Part shown: one piece after another, positions 7,548-15,417 of the stretch
Layout: each line of letters opens with the position of its first letter
Position numbering within the stretch: the stretch's first letter is position 1
Source of the DNA: a virus
DNA length: 48,588 nt
Virus record (IMG/VR): IMGVR_UViG_3300044980_000033
Span: 1-48,588 of that record
Strand: one strand, 5' to 3'
Position numbers and translations under genes: made by a program
Notes under the pieces: generated by a model
What the model was told of the DNA's origin: nothing
Databases searched by the model: none
What the model saw: the letters and a program-made list of their open reading frames with translations, nothing else

Positions 7548-9520
7548 TGAATCGGCGCTCCCTCAGCCGGTGCGGGTTGCGGCGGTGCCTGTGGTGGTTG
7601 ACTACCAGCTTGAGCCGGTAACTGCGGCTGGCCTGGCGGCTGCATCGGCAACGCGCCCGACCTCAACATCTGCGCGATCTCCTGCGCCGCCGCATGCTTC
7701 GCCATCTCGTGCGCGGCCATCGACCTTGCCTCTGCCGATGCGGGAGTGGGGTTGATGATCGATGGATCGTTGATGCCGAAATCCTTGTCGATCTTCGCCA
7801 TCAAAGCATTGGCGGCGATGAAAGTCTGCCACAGATAATCTTTCTGGTCGGGAGACAACATAGGACTTTGAAGAGCCTGCATGATCTGCGCCTGCTGCTG
7901 CCAGTGCGCCCGGTGATTGTTCAATAGAAGCATTTCATTCTGCTTCTCGACTTCTTTATTGATCGAGCCGGTTGCAGCGCGAATCGGCAAAGCAAGTCTG
8001 CGCTGCTTCACGTTTTCCAAAGCCTCTTTCAGGTACTTCGACTGCTCGCCGAAGATTCTCAGGTCTTTTGGGCTGATACCGAACTCGGCGTCGTACATCG
8101 TCTTTAACCTGCCCAAACAATAGTGCGCGTGCTTGAACCCGGTCTTCGACAAATTCGACCGTGTATCGCCCTCCTGCATGACGGCGTAAGTTCCCATGGC
8201 CGAGTATGCATTTTTCTTGTTGACCGTCCCCGATCCCTGACCGGCGGATGAAGGGCCGATGCCCGCGCGGTCCTGCGCCAGTTGCAGGGTCATCATTTCA
8301 TCCTTGATGGTCTCGTTCGCCGTGCGGCCCATGGGGATGACTTCTAAAGACCCATCTTCTCCGGGCCAGATGGCGTTCGGATAAACCGAGAATTGCGAAT
8401 CGACCTGCGTCCCGCCGCCGATCCTGTAGATGTTGCAGTTGGCGAGCGTCGAAGCGTCGCCGCGGCGGTTGTGAATCGCCGAGACTTCCTCCTGGTAGTC
8501 CTTGAGCATCTCGCAAAAGCCGAACCCGTAAGAGCGTTCGCCGTCATAACCCAAAACCGCTTTGACGTAGGGAATCGAGTTATCCGGGAGCCAGTTGAAA
8601 ACAGCCTTCAATGTCTTTCTGGTTTGCAAATGATACGTCCAGATCAGTTGGAATCTCTTGCCCTGGACAACATAAGGGAACCAGCACTCGTACAGATCCC
8701 ACTCGGCAGCGGCATTGCCTCCTGCGGCTCCCGACTGGATTCCCTGATCGCGCTGCATGTCCTGCTCGGTCTTTTCCGGTCCCTGCCTGTCGGGAGTCTT
8801 CAATAATTCGCTAATCACCGCGCGGTCGTAGGTCTTGTCGGCCTTCATCATCTCAAGATCGAAACGCGAGACTCTGGCTCTCTGCGCGGTGAACGGGCTT
8901 CTTTCGATCTCTGAAACGGTGAGAGGAATCAAAAAATCCTCGAACAATAGCGGATAGGCAACCGGGCCATCGTGTCTTGTAAAGTTCTCGAACACAATCC
9001 CGCCATCGGACTGACTGGCGGCGACTTTCTCGACCGTCCTTTCCGGCATCAGCTTGATCGCACCCATGCCGTAGCGGATGGCAGTCGATCCCCATGCCTG
9101 GTACTTGGGAATCAGATTCAAATAGCCGGGTTCCATTCCCGTAAAGCCAAGCCAATCCTGAAGAGCCTGCCTCTGCTCTTCGGCGTGCTCTTCGCGCTTC
9201 CAGTTGCCGATGACTCCGACTTCCCACAGGGGGTCCATTCCGAAAATCGACATCAGCCACTTGGCGAGCATCTGGTCGGTGAACGCTCCCACCAGCTGGA
9301 CAACCACATTCGAGGCATTCTGCCAGGGGAACGATTTGTATTTTTCTCTCGGCTGTCCGGTGTAGACACGTCTCCACTGCGTGATCTTCGACTCTCTCAA
9401 ATCGCGAAGCTGCTGGACGAGACCTTCAAGCCGCTCGGAGACGTACTTCTCGATGTCTTTGTAGGTAAGGGAGTCCTTCGACCACTGCTTCTGTACCGGA
9501 AGTTCAACGGGAAGCGGCAT
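7544..9520 (-). CDS. Portal protein
   Basis: A 658-aa protein directly downstream of the large terminase (1-nt stop/start overlap). The N-terminal part has the portal-like pattern of helices followed by a tryptophan-rich wing (FPWQNASNVVVQLVGAFTDQ; FGMDPLWEVGVIG). The middle has VLGYDGERSYGFGFCEMLKD and EVSAIHNRRGDASTLANCN, and the C-terminus is a long helical region ending in a Pro/Gln/Ala-rich tail (barrel and tail). It forms the dodecameric DNA channel at one vertex. Assignment rests on position, size and these patterns. Confidence 0.8.
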   Translation of the reverse strand: MPLPVELPVQKQWSKDSLTYKDIEKYVSERLEGLVQQLRDLRESKITQWRRVYTGQPREKYKSFPWQNASNVVVQLVGAFTDQMLAKWLMSIFGMDPLWEVGVIGNWKREEHAEEQRQALQDWLGFTGMEPGYLNLIPKYQAWGSTAIRYGMGAIKLMPERTVEKVAASQSDGGIVFENFTRHDGPVAYPLLFEDFLIPLTVSEIERSPFTAQRARVSRFDLEMMKADKTYDRAVISELLKTPDRQGPEKTEQDMQRDQGIQSGAAGGNAAAEWDLYECWFPYVVQGKRFQLIWTYHLQTRKTLKAVFNWLPDNSIPYVKAVLGYDGERSYGFGFCEMLKDYQEEVSAIHNRRGDASTLANCNIYRIGGGTQVDSQFSVYPNAIWPGEDGSLEVIPMGRTANETIKDEMMTLQLAQDRAGIGPSSAGQGSGTVNKKNAYSAMGTYAVMQEGDTRSNLSKTGFKHAHYCLGRLKTMYDAEFGISPKDLRIFGEQSKYLKEALENVKQRRLALPIRAATGSINKEVEKQNEMLLLNNHRAHWQQQAQIMQALQSPMLSPDQKDYLWQTFIAANALMAKIDKDFGINDPSIINPTPASAEARSMAAHEMAKHAAAQEIAQMLRSGALPMQPPGQPQLPAQAGSQPPQAPPQPAPAEGAPIQ

Positions 9521-11403
9521 CAGTACCCCGCGACGGAGATGTTCTGCATCGTCTGCGAACGGCGTTTCAATTCCTCGCGCACAAAGTCTCTTGCGCCGAG
9601 CCTCGAACCCTGCCCGAAAGTCTGTGGGCTGTAGCCGATCACGTCAAGTATATCCATGAATCGGCCATTGGGATACTGTTCATATTCCTCCATGAACTGC
9701 TCGCAGCCGACTCTCGGTACCCAGAACAGACCGTTTTCATAGACTGGCTCCATGCCGATGATCCTGTCATGCTTGGCCCCGGCGGTTCTAGGAGTGTTCA
9801 ATTCTCTGATGCCGAACGACGCCTCCGGCCCCATCGATTTCAGCTTGTCGCGGAACAGATAGTACCATCCCTGCTGACCTGCAACCTTCGATTCAAGGTA
9901 GACGTGGTGGACCTTCCACTTGACGGCCAATCCCCTCGCTCCCGGTCTGATCCCTACCAGTTTGTCGATCATCTCGTCGAAACTTCCGGACGATGCCCAC
10001 GATTCGAGCAAATAGATTCTCCTCGGAGCCGGCGGGCGATTGTAATAGCCCAAAACCACAATCGCATTTCTCGACCGTCCTCCCAGGCCCTCTGAGTGCG
10101 TCGGGTCGAGAATCGCTACGCGGTCTAAATCTCCGGCCCTGATGTCTTCCAGAACTTCCCCGGCCTGTGTCTCATGCCTCATCGCCATCTTGAGTCTTAC
10201 CGGAATCGCCCCCGCAGCTTCGGCCCGGTCCTGCTCGATCTCCCTCGACGTAAGATTGGGATTCATGCCGAGTTGCTGAGAGTTCGCAACCGTGATCTTC
10301 TGACCTTCCCATGGAACGCGCTGGTAATGACGTAACCACGACCGCTTGAACCTGACCGCCTCCGGGCTTATGGGATTGTTTTCGTACTGGCAGGAGAAGT
10401 GGTACGATCCCCAAATATTTCTCAGGCCGGAGATTTTTTCGAGCGAAAACTCTTCCGGGAAAATCGGCTGACCTGACGGATGAAGCGAGCAGCAGCCGCC
10501 AGTTACGGCATGAGTAATGAATCTCAGGATCGATCCGTATTCCCTGCGCAGGAACGAACCCACGTCGCGCTCCGACCAGCGATTTCCGATAAACAACTGA
10601 TCGGCGAGTTTGTCCGCATCCTCTGGATCGGAGTCGAACGCTCCGGGAAGTTTCCTTATCCACTCGCAGGTGTCGTTCATTACAATGTCGGACTTGATGG
10701 CCTTTTCCCCCACCGGATCGTCGATCACCTGCCGCTCAAAATGCTGCGACTGTAAAGCGCCTTTGACGCCGATGAAGTTGTACGTCCCTTCGCCCTGGTA
10801 CACGCCATCGACGCGGTTGTGAGTCATCGACTGCGCGTTCCACTTGTCCTTTTTCTTACCCGTGCCCTTCAAATCGAAAGTTGTCTTGGGAATGATTTCG
10901 GAGTAGTAATAGCGGAACTCGGCATTGTTCTGATAGTGAGCCGATATTCTCGCGCCGAACTTGATGGCGTTGTCCCTGATCTCGTTCACGATCAAGGTGC
11001 GGGTCGAGCTGTAATGCGCTCTCCTCATCCACCTGATCCAGGCGTCGCGATACCCGAAGGCGCGCATGTACTCTTCATCCTGATCGTTAAACGGCAGCGC
11101 CCACCACATCGGGGCCGAGACGGTAGCTACCGTCGTTTTGAAATGGTCTCTCGGAATCTCCATGGCGAGCCTGAGCGAATCCTGCTCCAGTTCGCGGCAC
11201 ATATAGCCGTGGAGATTGGGTGAAAGTCTGTCATGCCCCAGGATGACTTTGTTGAAATAAAATAGAGACCCCAACCCATTCAGGCGGATGACGACCCGCT
11301 TGGCTTCGGAGGTCATTGATTCCGCGATAGGCAGGACGCGCCAGCGTTGCGCGGGAGCTTCCGAGATGATCGGCGCGAACTGGTCCTCCAGGGCTTCGAG
11401 CAT
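9520..11403 (-). CDS. terL: Terminase large subunit
   Basis: 627 aa. The ATPase domain has a Walker A motif MEIPRDHFKTT at 81-91 (Lys89, Thr90) and a Walker B RQVIDDP with Asp228/Asp229. The nuclease domain (RNase H fold) shows Asp433 in AILDPTHSEG, Glu504 in VYLESKV and Asp584/Asp587 in FMDILDVIGY. It translocates DNA into the prohead and cuts it. It overlaps the portal start by one base. The preceding gene with the TerS-like character supports the assignment. Confidence 0.95.
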   Translation of the reverse strand: MLEALEDQFAPIISEAPAQRWRVLPIAESMTSEAKRVVIRLNGLGSLFYFNKVILGHDRLSPNLHGYMCRELEQDSLRLAMEIPRDHFKTTVATVSAPMWWALPFNDQDEEYMRAFGYRDAWIRWMRRAHYSSTRTLIVNEIRDNAIKFGARISAHYQNNAEFRYYYSEIIPKTTFDLKGTGKKKDKWNAQSMTHNRVDGVYQGEGTYNFIGVKGALQSQHFERQVIDDPVGEKAIKSDIVMNDTCEWIRKLPGAFDSDPEDADKLADQLFIGNRWSERDVGSFLRREYGSILRFITHAVTGGCCSLHPSGQPIFPEEFSLEKISGLRNIWGSYHFSCQYENNPISPEAVRFKRSWLRHYQRVPWEGQKITVANSQQLGMNPNLTSREIEQDRAEAAGAIPVRLKMAMRHETQAGEVLEDIRAGDLDRVAILDPTHSEGLGGRSRNAIVVLGYYNRPPAPRRIYLLESWASSGSFDEMIDKLVGIRPGARGLAVKWKVHHVYLESKVAGQQGWYYLFRDKLKSMGPEASFGIRELNTPRTAGAKHDRIIGMEPVYENGLFWVPRVGCEQFMEEYEQYPNGRFMDILDVIGYSPQTFGQGSRLGARDFVREELKRRSQTMQNISVAGY

Positions 11404-11654
11404 CAGTTTCTCAGGCGAATGTAGTAACCGGAAGGAGTGTGGGTTATCGAAAGACCTTGAGGAATAATGGCCCCCTCGGCACGCTCGGGAAGAGTAGACA
11501 CGAAATTATCGTAAGCCTCGCGCGTGCCATAGTTATCGCATCCGCACGCTTGATACTGACCTTCATGCCGCGATACATTTACATCGCACCGCAGGCTCAC
11601 GGCGCCTTTTATCGATGCCTGGTGATCGTGGCGACACCTTACGCATTCGCTCAC
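11403..11654 (-). CDS. Cys-rich small protein, 83 aa
   Basis: The N-terminal half has C-V-R-C-R-H-D-H and later C and C-G-C residues in a pattern that could bind zinc (ECVRCRHDH...LRCDVN...YQACGCDNYG). The C-terminal half is a short beta/helix segment. It sits between the small and large terminase candidates, overlapping both (ATGA with the upstream gene and one base with terL). Function unknown; the position suggests packaging. Confidence 0.65.
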   Translation of the reverse strand: MSECVRCRHDHQASIKGAVSLRCDVNVSRHEGQYQACGCDNYGTREAYDNFVSTLPERAEGAIIPQGLSITHTPSGYYIRLRN

Positions 11655-12151
11655 TGAATCGTCTCCTGATGCCGCTTGAGGGCAGTGAGAATCTCCTGCG
11701 CCACAGATTCGTTTGCCGGTTTCTCCGCGTCGTCGTTATCGCTGCGCATGAATCGCCCGTCCCATTGCGATGCCAGACGCGCCGCGGCGAGCTTGTCCTT
11801 ATCGTCTCCCGCTACCAGAATGTCGATGACCACTCCAATCGAAAGCGCCATGGCATGTTGAATCTTCTTGCGCAGTTCCGGCGTCTGAGGTAACTTGAGC
11901 ATCTGCTCGCGCCATTCCTGACGCTGCTCTTCGAGCGCAACCTTATAGAGATCGGTAGACCGATACCCGCAAACCGTAGTCGTCGAGACGGCATCGGCCT
12001 TGGGATCGTCGATCCGCCCGAGCGCCAGACGCACCATATGCGCAGGCATTCCCTTCCAGTCCAGAGCCGCGAGATAGCGAATGCGCCTCTCGGTCGCCGG
12101 GGTCATCGATTCGCCGGAGTCGGTTGTTTCGAGATGAGGCCCGGAGTTCAT
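11651..12151 (-). CDS. Candidate terminase small subunit, 166 aa
   Basis: Almost entirely helical and charged. The N-terminal region has a possible helix-turn-helix (RYLAALDWKGMPAHMVRLAL, then VCGYRSTDLYKVALEEQRQE), followed by helices (LRKKIQHAMALSIGVVIDIL; LAAARLASQWDGRFM). A DNA-binding N-terminus plus a helical oligomer core and position two genes before terL fit a small terminase, which recognises the packaging site. No decisive motif is visible. Confidence 0.5.
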   Translation of the reverse strand: MNSGPHLETTDSGESMTPATERRIRYLAALDWKGMPAHMVRLALGRIDDPKADAVSTTTVCGYRSTDLYKVALEEQRQEWREQMLKLPQTPELRKKIQHAMALSIGVVIDILVAGDDKDKLAAARLASQWDGRFMRSDNDDAEKPANESVAQEILTALKRHQETIQ

Positions 12152-12411
12152 CAGTGTTTCACCAGTTTAACGCCATTCGGAGGAACGATGAGACTCGGCT
12201 GTGACTGAGCAGGAAGAACGCAACCCAAAATCGAAATCTTCATGTTGTCCGGCGTGCATCCGTGAAACAGCGTGGCTCTACACTCGGAACAGGTAAAGGG
12301 GCGCGGATGCTCGACGGCGATCAGAGAAACAGTGGGCGAGTTGAAGACCTTGGGCGCGGGAATGTCGGGAGCCTCGATAATTTTGGTGCAGGCTTCACAG
12401 ATGACTTTCAC
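12151..12411 (-). CDS. Zinc-ribbon-like protein, 86 aa
   Basis: Two cysteine pairs, CEAC near the N-terminus and FTCSEC in the middle, are about 35 residues apart, as in zinc ribbons. A further Cys follows at LFHGC. The C-terminal third is Pro/Val-rich. It overlaps both the chaperonin-like gene (ATGA) and the next gene, so the three are translationally coupled. Confidence 0.65.
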   Translation of the reverse strand: MKVICEACTKIIEAPDIPAPKVFNSPTVSLIAVEHPRPFTCSECRATLFHGCTPDNMKISILGCVLPAQSQPSLIVPPNGVKLVKH

Positions 12412-13247
12412 CTGACCCTCGCTTTCAGGATACTCAGAACTTCCTTTTCGCCCATCATCACGTAGGAGTCAACCTTGGAGACGGTCAGTTCGTGGCCGGC
12501 GAACTTCGAGTGGATGACGCGATCACCCAACTTCAACAGCCGGCACTCCGGCCCCACGCTTACCACGACACCCGTGATGGGCTTCGATTCTGCGACCTCG
12601 GGAATGATGATCCCGGCACGCCATCCCGAACCGCGGCAAGATTCGCACGGTTTCCGGCCGCATGACCACTTCTGCTCGCGATCGTAACCCAGGACGATGC
12701 AGTGCGGGCACGCAATCTGGTTGCCTTCAATGTCAATCTTGACTTTCTGCGATCCGGCGCAATTGAGGCAGGGGGTATCCTCATCGTAGCCGCGGCCGTG
12801 GCACTGCTTGCAGGCGTCCTCCAGTTCGAGAACGTCCTTCCTCACCAGAATCCTGTCCCCGAGCATGGCCTGGTAGTAGTCGGAGTGAGAGCCGTACCAG
12901 ACCAGGGCCTCGCGGGGCCGGGAAAGCTCGTTCACACGGGCATCTTTGGCCACGACCTCAATCCCATTAACCCTGCGCAATTCAAGCCCGGTCACGTCCG
13001 GCTCATCGAACATCTGCGCCTTTACAAGCTCGCGCGGCCCTTCCTCAATCGAGAACTTGCGCGGGACCAGGCGCTCACGCGGCGTAATCTCGATCCCATC
13101 CGAGACCCTGACCACATCGGCCTCAATCGGATCGCCCTCGGCAGACGGCATCCTGCTCCGGTTGATGGCCTCGAAATCCGCACCGTTCTCGTACTGGCCC
13201 TGCTCGGTTGCCGTGTTGCCTAAATCGCTGCGCTTCAACTCGGCCAT
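12408..13247 (-). CDS. GroES-like co-chaperonin with an inserted DnaJ-type zinc finger
   Basis: 279 aa. Residues 1-128 are an unrecognised, partly charged extension. The GroES fold starts at GDRILVRKD (130-138; compare DRVIVKRKE of E. coli GroES) and resumes at GIII (212-215; the mobile-loop GGIVL position), ITGVVVSVGP (224-233), LGDRVIHSKFAGHELTV (240-256) and YVMMGEKEVLSIL (262-274). Between the two halves, at 146-208, are four Cys pairs: CKQCHGRG, CLNC, CPHC and CESCRGSG. Their spacing (146/149, 160/163, 180/183, 201/204) is close to the zinc finger of E. coli DnaJ. GroES caps GroEL; phages such as T4 (gp31) use their own GroES for capsid folding. The location ahead of the terminase and capsid genes fits that role. 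The inserted finger is unusual. Confidence 0.85.
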   Translation of the reverse strand: MAELKRSDLGNTATEQGQYENGADFEAINRSRMPSAEGDPIEADVVRVSDGIEITPRERLVPRKFSIEEGPRELVKAQMFDEPDVTGLELRRVNGIEVVAKDARVNELSRPREALVWYGSHSDYYQAMLGDRILVRKDVLELEDACKQCHGRGYDEDTPCLNCAGSQKVKIDIEGNQIACPHCIVLGYDREQKWSCGRKPCESCRGSGWRAGIIIPEVAESKPITGVVVSVGPECRLLKLGDRVIHSKFAGHELTVSKVDSYVMMGEKEVLSILKARVR

Positions 13248-13423
13248 TTATTCGCATCTCCGTTTTCCATTGCATACAAAATCAGGTGGAAAAACCCGAG
13301 TATCCTTTGCTTTAAAGTTGGCTCTTTGATGAAAGCATATATCCATTTTGCATGTTTACATGCTGGATTGCATTCACCAAAAGTGAAGTGAAAAGCATCT
13401 CGTATGGCCGTCACTATCTTCAT
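13235..13423 (-). CDS. Small late protein, 62 aa
   Basis: Hydrophobic/aromatic protein (DAFHFTFGECNPACKHAKWIY; GFFHLILYAMENGD) with C-x3-C-x2-H, possibly a metal site. It overlaps the start of the GroES-like gene by 13 nt and an AAGG precedes its ATG. No family recognised; cotranscription with the chaperonin gene is likely. Confidence 0.55.
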   Translation of the reverse strand: MKIVTAIRDAFHFTFGECNPACKHAKWIYAFIKEPTLKQRILGFFHLILYAMENGDANKWPS

Positions 13424-13443
13424 GCTTGCCTTTCATGGGGGAG

Positions 13444-13480
13444 GCGGCGCGGGGTGAGCACATGGCCTGAGCCGCGCCGC
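13444..13480 (-). other. Strong GC-rich hairpin upstream of the GroES operon
   Basis: The arms GCGGCGCGG (13444-13452) and CCGCGCCGC (13472-13480) are perfect complements of 9 bp with a 19-nt loop. There is no following T-run, so it is not a canonical terminator. Lying between the stop of the 166-aa gene and the 62-aa gene, it could modulate read-through, RNA stability or translation of the chaperonin unit. Confidence 0.6.
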
Positions 13481-13488
13481 GGGGGAAC

Positions 13489-13989
13489 TTAGGTCGTCTG
13501 CACAAACGTGATGCCTGTCGGAACCACAGGTGGTACGCTCGGCGTGATGGTCGCGCTCAACGACATGCCGGTGCTCGCGCTCGTCGCGGTATATCCAACG
13601 CTGAACGGCGAAGCCGGATTGTCCACGAAAGTCGAAGGCAGGGGAATCGTAACGATTAGCCCGGTCGAATCGACAGCCGGCGTTACGGTGGGGTCACTGG
13701 ACGTGACGGCAAATCCCGAGTCTGCCGGAAAAACTGCGCCCGCAGGCGCGAGCGTTCCGGTATAGACGAGCGTGTTTCCTGCTACAGGTGGAAGCATGGT
13801 GATCTCCTGAAAAACAATTCCGGTTGGGGTTGGTTCCTCGCCAAGATGCCTGAGAATGCGGCGGAGGAGGTGCCGGTTCTCACGTTCCAAATACAGAATC
13901 TCATGCAATAGATGCGGATTATTCTCCGCCCTGCGCAACTCAATCTCCGATTCGTATTTCACCACTTCACTCCTAAACTCGCCAGCCAC
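13489..13989 (-). CDS. Coiled-coil plus Ig-like domain protein, 166 aa
   Basis: The first 55 residues form a charged helix (SEIELRRAENNPHLLHEILY; ENRHLLRRILRHLG). The rest is beta-rich, with the Pro/Thr/Val spacing of an immunoglobulin-like domain (GNTLVYTGTLAPAGAVFPAD; TGLIVTIPLPSTFVDN; GMSLSATITPSVPP). Ig-like domains often decorate phage virions. Its place at the head of the late unit is consistent, but the exact role is unknown. Confidence 0.6.
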   Translation of the reverse strand: MAGEFRSEVVKYESEIELRRAENNPHLLHEILYLERENRHLLRRILRHLGEEPTPTGIVFQEITMLPPVAGNTLVYTGTLAPAGAVFPADSGFAVTSSDPTVTPAVDSTGLIVTIPLPSTFVDNPASPFSVGYTATSASTGMSLSATITPSVPPVVPTGITFVQTT

Positions 13990-14117
13990 TCCAGATCGCT
14001 CAACAGCAGGAACACAACCGGGTCACGGCACGCCTCCGCTAACCTCACCCGCGCACACTCATACTCCCGCGCCAGCTCCTCCTGCTCCTGCCTCCGCTCC
14101 TGAGGGATGTTTACCAT
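13959..14117 (-). CDS. Small helical protein, 52 aa
   Basis: Starts at ATG 14117 with GGGAATCGAG upstream, and overlaps the next gene by 31 nt. The sequence MVNIPQERRQEQEELAREYE continues into a long amphipathic helix (RLAEACRDPVVFLLLSDLEW). Longer upstream extension of this frame looks non-coding. Function unknown. Confidence 0.45.
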   Translation of the reverse strand: MVNIPQERRQEQEELAREYECARVRLAEACRDPVVFLLLSDLEWLASLGVKW

Positions 14118-14298
14118 CTCGATTCCCTGTGGATAATTTTCTTCCCGATCCGTTCGATGCAAGCTCCAAAGCCCACGAGAGCGCCTGCGATCTTGACCAG
14201 CGATGCGATTGCGCTTCCTCATCCAGCCACGCCACCAATCGCTCATCAATCCTCGCTGATACATGAATTGTGGGACACACGAACACAATGTAACACAA
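14059..14298 (-). CDS. Ribbon-helix-helix regulator-like protein, about 79 aa
   Basis: The segment IHVSARIDERLVAWLDEEAQ followed by SRSQALSWALELA has the strand-helix-helix form of CopG/Arc-type DNA-binding proteins. The C-terminal tail is Gly/Ala-rich and disordered. The start is uncertain: TTG 14298 or GTG shortly after, each with a poor SD. It is well placed at the beginning of the late unit to regulate it. Confidence 0.55.
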   Translation of the reverse strand: MCYIVFVCPTIHVSARIDERLVAWLDEEAQSHRWSRSQALSWALELASNGSGRKLSTGNRDGKHPSGAEAGAGGAGAGV

Positions 14299-14352
14299 AA
14301 TCCTAGATCACCAGAAAATTTTGTGAGAGGCAAGCTAATGCCATCGCGATGC

Positions 14353-14382
14353 CCCACCCCCCGTTTTGACCCCGGAGGTGGG
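14353..14382 (-). terminator. Hairpin between the 120-aa gene and the RHH-like gene
   Basis: CCCACC (14353-14358) pairs with GGTGGG (14377-14382) and a few further G:C pairs extend the stem with a bulge. No clear U-tract follows on the minus strand, so this may be an attenuator or weak terminator rather than a strong one. Confidence 0.35.
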
Positions 14383-14404
14383 CGCAACCGCATGATTTGA
14401 AAGG

Positions 14405-14417
14405 ATTTCTCTTATCT
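14405..14417. repeat. 13-bp direct repeat, copy 1 (ATTTCTCTTATCT)
   Basis: Perfect copy of 15342-15354. It spans the stop codon of the 120-aa gene. The two copies flank the 120-aa gene and the DUF559 gene. Confidence 0.5.
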
Positions 14418-14774
14418 CGTAGGATGCGCGAACTGCTCAGGCTCAGCCAGGAACTTGCCATCAAGCTGCTTGCACACGCTGCGTATAAGCTCAATGGCTG
14501 CATTGGCTTGGCGTGCGTTGGGACACGAGAGCACGATGTGATTCTCACGCAACCGCATGTAGCTCATTGGTCCGCCCTTAGAGCGAGTCCAGCCCTCAAA
14601 GCTCACGCGAACCTTGGTTCTGCGGCCCTTAAGCTCTCTCTCGCCCAAAACTTGCTGGTTATAGACCCGAGCAGCCTCATGCACGCTGGGCAACTCGCTG
14701 TCGTATATGGGAACGCACTGGATTGGATGAGTCAAATCCTCTTTGATGTCAAGCACTTGCCCGAATCCAGACAT
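14412..14774 (-). CDS. Protein of unknown function, 120 aa, first gene of the late side
   Basis: Basic, mixed alpha/beta protein (EAARVYNQQVLGERELKGRR; SFEGWTRSKGGPMSYMRLRE; ANAAIELIRSVCKQLDGKFL). It diverges from the DUF559 gene across a 74-bp spacer, a typical position for a regulatory protein. No recognised domain. The ATG has only ATGAGAA-like bases upstream. Confidence 0.55.
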   Translation of the reverse strand: MSGFGQVLDIKEDLTHPIQCVPIYDSELPSVHEAARVYNQQVLGERELKGRRTKVRVSFEGWTRSKGGPMSYMRLRENHIVLSCPNARQANAAIELIRSVCKQLDGKFLAEPEQFAHPTR

Positions 14775-14839
14775 TGTATTGTTCTCATTTCGCGTGATAG
14801 TAGTGCATGACTAATCTACCATAGAGCACAGTTCGCCCG

Positions 14840-14851
14840 CATGATATCATG
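14840..14851. promoter_or_regulatory. 12-bp perfect palindrome CATGATATCATG in the divergent spacer
   Basis: The palindrome overlaps the first possible ATG (14849) of the DUF559 gene in the only divergent intergenic region between the early and late units. It could be an operator for a dimeric regulator. I see no clear sigma-70 promoter in this spacer (14775-14848). Confidence 0.4.
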
Positions 14852-15328
14852 TCGGCAATGGCTGCGAGCAAGATCGAGCGATGGGCAAATCAGATGCGCC
14901 GCAAGATGACGCCGGCTGAGTCGAGGCTCCACAATGCGCTACTGGCTGCGTTGTTTCCATTCAATGCTCAGGTCAAAGCGCAAGAGGTTGTCGGCTACTA
15001 CATCGCGGATTTCATGATCTATCCGGCGCGCGTGGTCGTTGAGTGTGATGGTGCGCACCACAAGAGCAAGCACGGTGAGGCTTACGACAGGCGGCGCGAT
15101 ACCACAATGCGCCGGGCTGGCATTCGCACGATCCGCTTCGAGAATTGGCGTATCTACAAACAGCTTCCACAGGTAATCGCTGAGATTCTAGCGTTTTGCG
15201 GCGACTTCCACCCTAAGCCACTCACAACGCCGTTGGGCGCTCCGATAGTGCGCAAATTGCCTACTGTATACGGCAGGCGCTTACGCAGCCGGCGCTGGTC
15301 TGAATCACAATTTCGCAGAATTCCCTAG
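14849..15328 (+). CDS. DUF559 endonuclease-like protein
   Basis: 159 aa. The family pattern is clear: MRRKMTPAESRLHNALLAAL at the N-terminus, VVGYYIADFMIYPARVVVEC followed by DGAHH with the PD-(D/E)XK-like acidic residues, and RRAGIRTIRFENWRI near the end. DUF559 is related to Vsr-type nucleases and is common in mobile DNA. The last 35 residues are a basic extension. A second ATG at 14858 could be the true start because the first overlaps a palindrome. First gene of the early unit. Confidence 0.85.
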   Translation: MSAMAASKIERWANQMRRKMTPAESRLHNALLAALFPFNAQVKAQEVVGYYIADFMIYPARVVVECDGAHHKSKHGEAYDRRRDTTMRRAGIRTIRFENWRIYKQLPQVIAEILAFCGDFHPKPLTTPLGAPIVRKLPTVYGRRLRSRRWSESQFRRIP

Positions 15329-15341
15329 ATTTCTCTTTACA

Positions 15342-15354
15342 ATTTCTCTTATCT
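15342..15354. repeat. 13-bp direct repeat, copy 2 (ATTTCTCTTATCT)
   Basis: Perfect copy of 14405-14417. A shorter ATTTCTCTT occurs just before it at 15329-15337. It lies in the leader of the serine recombinase gene, so a recombination-site role is possible. Confidence 0.5.
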
Positions 15355-15417
15355 ATGAGAGTATGGGGTTGTGGCCGTTGTAGCGGCTGCACATCTCAGG
15401 CTTTCGAGGAGCCATCA

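Noticed and set aside
8393-9634. Plus-strand ORFs (137 and 220 codons) opposite the portal and terminase genes
   Set aside because: Antisense shadows of well-supported genes.
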